Below are positions 33,801 to 38,669 of a stretch of DNA of 38,669 nt, one piece after another. Within the stretch, counting starts at the first letter, position 1; each line of letters begins with the position of its first letter. The position numbers and the translations under genes were made by a program. Origin of the DNA: Actinomycetes bacterium (lineage in GTDB: Bacteria; Actinomycetota; Actinomycetes; Actinomycetales; Cellulomonadaceae); NCBI GenBank assembly GCA_021778635.1, contig JAJYCD010000024.1, positions 1 to 38,669 of the forward strand, written 5' to 3'. The notes under the pieces are model-generated. The model was given only the letters and a program-made list of their open reading frames with translations. It had not been told where the DNA came from and ran no database searches.

Positions 33801-36351
33801 CGCCGCCCGCGTCCGCGAGGAGGTCCAGCGGCACCGGGAGCGTGGGCGCACCCGGCCCCGTCTCACCGAGGGCGAGCAGGCCCGTCCGTGCCGAGTAGAA
33901 CGAGAAGCCGGCGCCGTTCGGCTCGTGCAGCCGGGCCGCGTACCGCGCCAACGCACCGCGCGCCGTCGCGAGCTGCTCGAGGTCGGCGCCGTAGCCCTGG
34001 TCGTCCACCTCGACAGCGTGCTCGAGAGCCGCCCGGAGCTGCGCGCGGACGGCCGGCGGGCGCGACCCCGCGTCGTGCAGGTCGAGGACGAGCGGTCCCA
34101 TGCCCACGGCGTCGAGGCGCGCCTGCACGACGTCCAGGGCGGCCCGCTTCTGGGCGACGAACAGCACCCGCAGTCCGTCGGCCACGGCACGGGTCAGCAG
34201 GTTCGTGATGGTCTGGGACTTGCCGGTACCGGGCGGCCCCTCGAGGACGAACGTGCGCCCCGCGACGGCCTGCGCGACGGCGTCGAGCTGCGACGCGTCG
34301 GCGGGTGCCGGGCACGCGGCCCCGAGGTCGTCGAGGTCGACGCCGTCCGGCGCTGCGACGGGGTCGACGAACGGCTCGTTCGGCGCGTGCGCCAGGTGAT
34401 GGACCAGGGGGTTCGCGAGGAGCTCCTGCCAGCCGTCGTCCAGGTCCTTCCACATCCGGAACGCGGCGAACTGCAGGACGGCCAGGTGTGCGGTCTCCTC
34501 GACGTGGAAAGGCAGCCCGCGGCCGGCGAGCGCGGTGCGCACCGACAGCAGCGCGGTGTCCACGTCGATGCCGGCGCCGTCGTCGACCGGTACGGCGAGG
34601 CCGGGGATCTGCAGACCGTGCACCTGGCGCAGCTTCTCGAGCAGGCTCAGGTTGGGCGTGGTAGCGCCGCCGTCGTCGAGCTCGACCCGGTACTCGCCCG
34701 AGCGGCCGTAGGTGACGAGGTGCACCGGGACGAGGATCAACGGCGAGCGCAGGTCGCGCCCGTCGAGCGACCAGACGAGCGTCCCGAGCGCCAGGTACAG
34801 GTTGTTCGCGCCGGTCTCCTCGAGGACGGTCCGCGCCCGGTACGCGAGGGCGCGCAGCCGGGTCGGGTAGCTCGCGGCGGGGAGGTCCGTGAACAGCACG
34901 CGGCGACGCGCGAACAGGTCGTCGAGCACGTCTGCCGAGACGTCCGCGCCGGTCGTCGCCCCGCGGGCGCGCGTCACCTCGTCGAGCTGGTCGGCGGGGG
35001 TGAGCGTCAGGGCCTCGTGCAGGTGCAGCGCGTCCTCGATCACGCCGAGGCTCCCCGGCGTCACCGTGAGGGTGACCGCGGAGCGCGTGGAGAAGTTGAG
35101 GAGGCGGTTGCGCAGGCTGAGGTCGAGCAGCGACGTCTTCCAGCGTCGCACCCGTGCCGGCGGGCCGACCACGGGCCCGGGCGCCGCATCGACCGTGCGA
35201 GGCTCGTCGGCGGCCCGGTGGACCGGTACGGGCTGGTCGGACGCCACGTCGGCCGGCCCGGGTGGCTGGACGGCGTCGGTCGCACGCGGTCCAGCCGGCA
35301 GGGCCTCGGACGGTCGCGCCAGCAGCGGCGAGGTCGGGGACTCGCGAGCCTCCTCGGAGCCGTCGGCCCCGACGACCACCACCGGCAGCGACCCCACGCC
35401 GGCCTGACGCGCGCGCCGCACGTCGACGACGCCGAGGGCGTCGACCAGCGCCGCGCCGGGACCGCCGGCGGCGCCCGTGACCACCGCCGGGTCGACCGTC
35501 CCGATGAGCTGGAGGTCGACGAGGTTCACGATCTCGGCGACGTCGACCTGGGCGACCGGGCCGAGAGCGCCGTCGGTCCGCCAGTAGCCGAGCCGGGCGC
35601 CGTCCTCGAGCACCCACAGGAGCGGGGCGATCCCCAGGGCCTCCACGGCTCCCGCGAGCAGGAGCGCGAGGTCGAGGGCGGAGCCGGCGCCCTCGGCCAG
35701 GACCTCGGTGGGCGTGCGCACCCGCTGCCCGGCGCCGGCCGCGGCGCGGGGCACGGTGACGATCCCGATCCCCTGCCTGGTCAGGGCCCTCACCACGGCA
35801 TCGACCCGGACGTCCGTCCCGGCATCCGCGGGCACGAGCCGACGGACCTCCGCGACGAGCGCGACCACGACGGGGTCCTGCGGTGTCACGTACGCCGGCA
35901 GGAGCTCCAGTGCCAGCACCGGAGGGTCCGCGGTCCACTCGTGGGCCGCGAGCAGTGCGACGCGTACCGCCCTCTCGGCGAGGAGCCGCCCGTCGCCGTG
36001 GACCGTGACGTGCACGCTGCCCGGCCGCCTGCCGGTGAGCTGGAGCATCGTGGCCGCGTCGAGCTGCAGGTCGACGTCCTCGATCTCGGTCGTCGCTCCC
36101 GGCCACAGGTCGACGACCCGCTCCCAGGGCGAACCGACACGGCCCTCGACGTCCCGGAGCTCGATGTGCACCACGACTCCCGTGAGCGGACCGCGGCTCA
36201 CCGCCGCGTCGTCGGGCGTCCGGAGAGCGACCCGGCCGACCACCGGGAGGCGGCTGTGGACCATCGGGTAGGAGACGACGGGGACGACGTCGACCTCGAG
36301 CACGACGTCGGGGCCCACCGCCGCGCGCGTCGGCGACTCGTCAGCTGCCAT
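30808..36351 (-). CDS. Giant SF1 helicase with DUF4011-type N-terminus and degenerate C-terminal REase-like domain
   Basis: An 1847-residue soluble protein. The N-terminal 380 residues match the opening of DUF4011 helicases, including a transglutaminase-like stretch (LDLALLLAGAVEALG near 225 and WVLEDGARLGYW near 250) whose expected Cys and His look replaced. DUF4011 follows near 402 (RRWKTSLLDLSLRNRLLNF). The SF1/UPF1-like motor has Walker A EGPPGTGKSQT near 705, a 650-residue helical insert, Walker B VVFDEASQI near 1370, GDSKQLPPSTF, LTWHYRSRDESL and VAVTRARREVVVF near 1643; all are intact. The last 120 residues resemble the MTES_1575-type endonuclease domain (LSEFRIDLVV near 1737, AVLLDG), but the usual Glu of the ECDG motif is Leu and the basic RDRDR element is changed. 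The ATG has GGGAGGT at 6 bases. Such proteins are widely suspected in nucleic-acid surveillance or phage defence; its role here is unproven. Confidence 0.9.
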   Translation of the reverse strand: MAADESPTRAAVGPDVVLEVDVVPVVSYPMVHSRLPVVGRVALRTPDDAAVSRGPLTGVVVHIELRDVEGRVGSPWERVVDLWPGATTEIEDVDLQLDAATMLQLTGRRPGSVHVTVHGDGRLLAERAVRVALLAAHEWTADPPVLALELLPAYVTPQDPVVVALVAEVRRLVPADAGTDVRVDAVVRALTRQGIGIVTVPRAAAGAGQRVRTPTEVLAEGAGSALDLALLLAGAVEALGIAPLLWVLEDGARLGYWRTDGALGPVAQVDVAEIVNLVDLQLIGTVDPAVVTGAAGGPGAALVDALGVVDVRRARQAGVGSLPVVVVGADGSEEARESPTSPLLARPSEALPAGPRATDAVQPPGPADVASDQPVPVHRAADEPRTVDAAPGPVVGPPARVRRWKTSLLDLSLRNRLLNFSTRSAVTLTVTPGSLGVIEDALHLHEALTLTPADQLDEVTRARGATTGADVSADVLDDLFARRRVLFTDLPAASYPTRLRALAYRARTVLEETGANNLYLALGTLVWSLDGRDLRSPLILVPVHLVTYGRSGEYRVELDDGGATTPNLSLLEKLRQVHGLQIPGLAVPVDDGAGIDVDTALLSVRTALAGRGLPFHVEETAHLAVLQFAAFRMWKDLDDGWQELLANPLVHHLAHAPNEPFVDPVAAPDGVDLDDLGAACPAPADASQLDAVAQAVAGRTFVLEGPPGTGKSQTITNLLTRAVADGLRVLFVAQKRAALDVVQARLDAVGMGPLVLDLHDAGSRPPAVRAQLRAALEHAVEVDDQGYGADLEQLATARGALARYAARLHEPNGAGFSFYSARTGLLALGETGPGAPTLPVPLDLLADAGGARLLEVRRALAALPDVADLARPGPDNPWGFVGLTAPGSIDVAGVRRAVAEVDAALREFVGLVGDARPGTLADPLSAARSHEDLAVLAALVDAAAGDPLTGEVGLPTDLGTLDASRGDRWRASAAALLAEVDAFAAEAHPGLEVLRPEALALPVAELSRRAREAATSGLLGRKGREEVVLRDLEGALHPGAIVRARDVALLTTQLLALHTRTQALAARVPTVPGLRVPAEWNPLTTAGRDALRAQVEWTVRAGELVDPGGPDLRRDAFVLALRRYLDAPGAGVLAPQVADAIDRAARAATALARVVRADAGQVSTWSGDLGLVARWAVTAAGRADGEESTLGLRRWVTFVGALEPLRAAGMAEARDLLLAGTVAAEDAVRALDRGVATASGRERRAATGLDGFDPEAHDRSVRRFTEASAAVRAHLRTAIPAEVLAARRAPGHGPASTGRQPGSPEALDRRHEQELGALQRELARQRGGVGVRALMSTYGDLVTRLTPCVLVSPDSLARFFPVRADMFDLVVFDEASQIRVADAVGAMGRARSVVVVGDSKQLPPSTFAESLPDASDLSGPSDVATGPDVVWDDVGAVLDEESILSECVQARVPRLRLTWHYRSRDESLVAFSNQHYYDGRLSTFPAPSSPDRPGHGIRLVRVDGVFRRAATRGPRSLRDPAGAVGPPRTNRVEAEAVVRDVLSRFAESADVVPSLGVVTLNAPQRALVEQLLRGSGDDRVLQALDGGADGEGLFVKNLENVQGDERDTILLSTAFSADETGRVPLNFGPLNREGGERRLNVAVTRARREVVVFSSFDPADLHAEETTSVGVKHLRSYLDLAAAGSATRAGAASPDGPTGGGRRLLPVVDRHREQVAEGLRTRGLVVRTDVGLSEFRIDLVVSLPDDPAREVLAVLLDGPVWAARRTVAERDGLPVEVLVRTLRWPAVERVWLPSWLSTPGAVLDRLEDVARAVRAGQASGAARTRVTGPGSHDFARSEPGRIARRPS

Positions 36352-36395
36352 CTGTCGACCTCCCGTCCGCGTGCACCACGCGTGCGTCATCGCGC

Positions 36396-36401
36396 AGGCT
36401 A
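36396..36401 (-). promoter_or_regulatory. Possible -10 box of the helicase gene
   Basis: TAGCCT on the minus strand, giving a leader of about 35-40 bases that contains the GGGAGGT ribosome-binding site. No convincing -35 element was found. The rest of the 133-base gap up to the M50 gene shows nothing notable. Confidence 0.4.
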
Positions 36402-36484
36402 CAAGGCATGGCGTGGTCGGTCCTGCTCCGGCGCCGAGGACGGGGCTCCCGGTACGACGGTCGTCGCGCCACGGCACCCGCGCC

Positions 36485-37234
36485 CTACAGCCGGAGCAGC
36501 ATCCACGCACCGAGCCCGAGGGCACCGACGTCCACCACGAGGAAGAACCCGACCCAGACGATCCCCGGGAGGTGCGTGAGGCGCGCGAGGACGTCGGCGT
36601 CGGACCCGCTCGTGCGTCGGCGCCGCCGCAGCTCCTGGAGCTCGATCACCGGTCGCGGCGCGCCGACCAGCAGGAACCACGTCACGAGGTAGGCGAAGGC
36701 CACCTGGATCTCCACCTGGGCCCACCAGGTCACGGCCACGATCAGGGCGCCGAAGACGAGCATCGACCACAGCCCGAACCAGTTGCGGACCTGGACGATC
36801 AGCACGAGCAGCGCGGCGAGCAGCAGCCACAGGAGCCCGACGGCATGACCCGACCCGAGCAGCGCAGCGGCGCCGAGACCGAGCAGGCCGGGACCGATGT
36901 AGCCGACGAGCACGGTCGTGACCATGCCGGCCCCGGTCGGTCGGCCGACCGACACCGTGAGCCCCGAGGTGTCGGAGTGCAGGCGGATCCCGGTGAGCCG
37001 CCGTCCGGTGAGCACCGCCGCCGTGGCGTGCGCGCCCTCGTGGACGATCGTGATCGCGTGCCGCGTGCGCGCCCAGAGCCCCGGGACCGCCACGAGCAGG
37101 AGTGCGACGACGGCGGTCGCCGCGATGACCTGGCCGGTCGGAGCCGGCTGGACCGCGGTGGCCCGGTCCCAGAGCGTCGCGATCGGGTCGGGGAGGTGCG
37201 GCACGGTGCTGCCGAGAGCCTCCGCCGCCACCAT
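36485..37234 (-). CDS. M50-family-like membrane metalloprotease
   Basis: A 249-residue membrane protein with about six helices. The zinc motif HEGAH (HExxH) is in HAITIVHEGAHATAAVLTG near residue 65, followed by GIRLHSDTSGLTVSV and PTGAGMVTTVLVGYIGPG, the pattern of M50B-like site-2 proteases. The stretch SDADVLARLTHLPGIVW near residue 215 may carry the third zinc ligand. It would cut membrane or membrane-near substrates; none is evident nearby, and no anti-sigma factor gene is in the window. The ATG is preceded by TAGGGT with a 6-base gap. Confidence 0.85.
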   Translation of the reverse strand: MVAAEALGSTVPHLPDPIATLWDRATAVQPAPTGQVIAATAVVALLLVAVPGLWARTRHAITIVHEGAHATAAVLTGRRLTGIRLHSDTSGLTVSVGRPTGAGMVTTVLVGYIGPGLLGLGAAALLGSGHAVGLLWLLLAALLVLIVQVRNWFGLWSMLVFGALIVAVTWWAQVEIQVAFAYLVTWFLLVGAPRPVIELQELRRRRRTSGSDADVLARLTHLPGIVWVGFFLVVDVGALGLGAWMLLRL

Positions 37235-37240
37235 GCGTCC

Positions 37241-37246
37241 ACCCTA
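37241..37246 (-). promoter_or_regulatory. -10 box of leaderless M50 gene
   Basis: TAGGGT on the minus strand, then exactly 6 bases and the ATG; no Shine-Dalgarno is present. Confidence 0.6.
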
Positions 37247-37298
37247 CGGACCCGCGCCACGACCTGCAGCGGGGGCGGACCGCGTCACCCGGCCGGCC

Positions 37299-37317
37299 GC
37301 ACCGTGCCCGACGGTGC
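37299..37317 (-). terminator. Hairpin after the NfeD-like gene
   Basis: GCACCGT and ACGGTGC form a perfect 7-bp stem with a 5-base loop, 33 bases after the NfeD-like stop codon and before the M50 promoter. There is no T-tract. Confidence 0.45.
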
Positions 37318-37350
37318 CGACGGCGGCGGCGAGGCGGTCGGCCGCTCCCG

Positions 37351-37818
37351 TCAGAGCCGGGCGACGTAGAGGCGGTTCCCGGTCACCGACACGACGACGA
37401 CCCGGGTGCCGGTCGGCAGCACCTCGTCGGACCAGGCGAGCCGAAGGCGGTGCTCGTGGGCGCGGTCGAGAGCGACCTCGCCACCGTCGGGCCCGGTCGG
37501 AGCGGTGACGACCCCGACGGCTCCCGTGAGCGGGAGCGGGGCCGGGTCGGGCCGACCGGCGAGGCGGTTCACCGCCCGCTGGGTGAGCGCGGCGGCGAGC
37601 AGGGCGCCGACCGTGGCCGACACGGCCGCCTGCACGGTCGAGAGGTCGTTCGCGACCGCCAGCGCACCCACGAGGCCGAACACGACCGCGGCATCGCCGA
37701 TCGCGGGCCCGGAGAGCCCGTGGCCACCGATCCGGATCTCGCCGGCCAGCACACCGACGACGAGCGACGCGAGGAGGACGACGAGACCCACGCCTGCGAC
37801 GACCAGGTACGTGATCAC
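37351..37818 (-). CDS. NfeD-like membrane protein
   Basis: A 155-residue protein with about three N-terminal membrane helices (YLVVAGVGLVVLLASLVVG, then AIGDAAVVFGLVGALAVA and a third) and a C-terminal OB-fold-like domain (LTGAVGVVTAPTGPDGGEVAL, WSDEVLPTGTRVVVVSVTG). This is the short NfeD architecture, usually paired with a flotillin/stomatin partner in membrane microdomains. No such partner gene lies within the window, and the next gene upstream is a divergent MFS transporter gene. The GTG start has GGAAGGA at about 8 bases. Earlier in-frame starts would add Arg/Pro-rich sequence antisense to the MFS gene. Confidence 0.8.
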   Translation of the reverse strand: MITYLVVAGVGLVVLLASLVVGVLAGEIRIGGHGLSGPAIGDAAVVFGLVGALAVANDLSTVQAAVSATVGALLAAALTQRAVNRLAGRPDPAPLPLTGAVGVVTAPTGPDGGEVALDRAHEHRLRLAWSDEVLPTGTRVVVVSVTGNRLYVARL

Positions 37819-37934
37819 GACTGCCGTCCTTCCGAGCGGTGCGTGCGCCTCCGGCGACACTATCGCGGAGCACGGACGGGGCCGCCGGGCGCTCGACCCG
37901 CGTCGATGGACCGTGGGCTCGCGACGATTTGCGG

Positions 37935-37965
37935 TTGACTGCGACCCGCGACGAGGACGCAGTCT
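37935..37965 (+). promoter_or_regulatory. Possible promoter of the right-edge MFS gene
   Basis: TTGACT (-35) and CAGTCT (-10) with a 19-base spacer, about 30 bases upstream of the gene's GTG. The spacer is long, so the call is tentative. Confidence 0.35.
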
Positions 37966-37997
37966 GGGTCCGATCCGTCGACGACCAGGAGACCACC

Positions 37998-38669
37998 GTG
38001 ACCGACACCGCCCGCGTGGACGCGAGCCGCTCGGACGACGACGCGCCACGTCCGCGGGATCGGGCGGGCCTGAGCCCCTTCGCCCGCCGGTACCGCGCGC
38101 TGTCGATCGGCATGATCGCGTTGATCGGCCTCTCGGCGTTCGAGTCGCTCGCGGTCGCCACCGCGATGCCCTGGGTCGCGGCGGCGCTCGACGGGATGGC
38201 GCTGTACGCGACGGCGTTCGCGGGCCCGCTCGCCTCGGGGGTGATCGGGATGACCGCAGCCGGGTCGTGGACGGACCGTCGCGGTCCGACCCCCGCCCTC
38301 CTGGTGGGTGTCGCCCTGTTCGTGGTCGGTCTGCTCGTCGCGGGGTTCGCACCCACGATGCTCGTGCTCGTCGCCGGTCGGATCGTGCAGGGGATCGGCT
38401 CGGGCATGCTGATCGTCGCGCTCTACGTGGTCGTCGCGCGGGTGTACCCCGAGCAGGTGAGACCCCGCGTGTTCGCCGCCTTCGCGGCGGCCTGGGTGGT
38501 GCCCGGCATCATCGGTCCGGGTGTCGCGGGCCTCGTCGTCGAGCACCTCGGGTGGCGGTGGGTGTTCCTCGGGGTTCCGGTGCTCGCGGTACCGGCGCTG
38601 CTCGTGCTGCGTCCGGCCCTCGGCGCGATGCCGAGCGGGACGGTCGGCGCGGTCGGGACGGTCGGCGCG
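37998..38669 (+). CDS. MFS transporter, N-terminal part (runs off the window)
   Basis: An open frame of 224 codons reaching the right edge without a stop. It begins VTDTARVDASRSDDDAPRPR, a polar cytoplasmic tail, and continues with at least five membrane helices. The helix 2-3 loop is GSWTDRRGPTPALLVG, and the later GRIVQGIGSGMLIVALYVVV resembles motif C-region sequences of drug/proton antiporters of the DHA type. Probably a multidrug-efflux-like MFS protein; the substrate is unknown. AGGAG lies 6 bases before the GTG. The last visible residues (GTVGAVGTVGA) lie in a Gly/Val repeat. Confidence 0.85.
   Translation, partial: MTDTARVDASRSDDDAPRPRDRAGLSPFARRYRALSIGMIALIGLSAFESLAVATAMPWVAAALDGMALYATAFAGPLASGVIGMTAAGSWTDRRGPTPALLVGVALFVVGLLVAGFAPTMLVLVAGRIVQGIGSGMLIVALYVVVARVYPEQVRPRVFAAFAAAWVVPGIIGPGVAGLVVEHLGWRWVFLGVPVLAVPALLVLRPALGAMPSGTVGAVGTVGA

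Noticed and set aside
32419-36579. A 1386-codon open frame on the plus strand antisense to the helicase gene
   Set aside because: It is made of Arg/Gly/Val/Asp-rich low-complexity sequence produced by the third-position GC bias of the opposite strand; the helicase frame has clear domains and a good ribosome-binding site.
37819-38546. Minus-strand frames extending the NfeD-like protein over the right-edge MFS gene
   Set aside because: They read as Arg/Pro/Ser-rich sequence with no conservation. The plus-strand frame encodes clear membrane helices and has AGGAG upstream, and the NfeD-like GTG has its own ribosome-binding site.

Overview
The window is about 38.7 kb of very GC-rich DNA with strong G/C third-position bias. 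It has many GTG starts, ATGA gene overlaps and TANNNT -10 boxes lying directly upstream of start codons. The gene families (DUF5926, YtxH-type small membrane protein, DUF4011 helicase with a C-terminal MTES_1575-like nuclease, MalFG-type permeases without their own ATPase) point to an actinobacterium of the Micrococcales, most like Cellulomonas or a relative. The genus is an inference. I see no rRNA, tRNA, CRISPR array, insertion sequence, prophage or replication origin. No gene-free stretch exceeds 300 bases; the longest (about 260-270 bases) are the pgm leader and the gntR/gntK divergent region.

Region by region. (1) 1-1300: the tail of an unidentified gene and an RhtA-like exporter. (2) 1247-6000: a LacI-controlled sugar ABC uptake locus (regulator, lipoprotein, two permeases) with a CRE-type operator, an intergenic mRNA hairpin and a strong terminator. 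(3) 6076-10387: housekeeping genes (HAD phosphatase, serS, lipid kinase, pheA). (4) 10503-16666: an EAL-DICT protein, a large alkaline-phosphatase-like membrane protein, a GT2 glycosyltransferase, a DUF5926 protein and a rhodanese. (5) 16913-19963: pgm, whose ribosome-binding site is the loop of a perfect hairpin, then an MFS transporter. (6) 19991-23044: a gluconate module, gntR divergent from gntK-gntP, with two copies of a palindromic operator and a 13-bp tandem repeat starting in the gntP stop codon. (7) 23124-29498: MFS exporter, YtxH-like protein, esterase overlapping tail-to-tail with an MbfA-like ferritin-VIT iron/manganese transporter, a QorR/QorB-like redox pair and an FKBP lipoprotein. 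(8) 29556-38669: a 17-bp tandem repeat, a diguanylate cyclase, an 1847-residue SF1 helicase, an M50-like membrane protease, an NfeD-like protein and the start of another MFS transporter.

Functional threads: carbohydrate uptake and entry (ABC importer, gluconate module, pgm), c-di-GMP signalling (one EAL and one GGDEF protein, both with unusual signatures), and redox/metal stress (QorR-QorB, MbfA-like, rhodanese). The best candidate for something little described is the giant helicase. Its motor motifs are intact, while both an N-terminal transglutaminase-like region and the C-terminal nuclease appear to have lost key residues. The second is the hairpin that presents the pgm Shine-Dalgarno as its loop. 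All family assignments come from reading motifs by eye; no database search was run.
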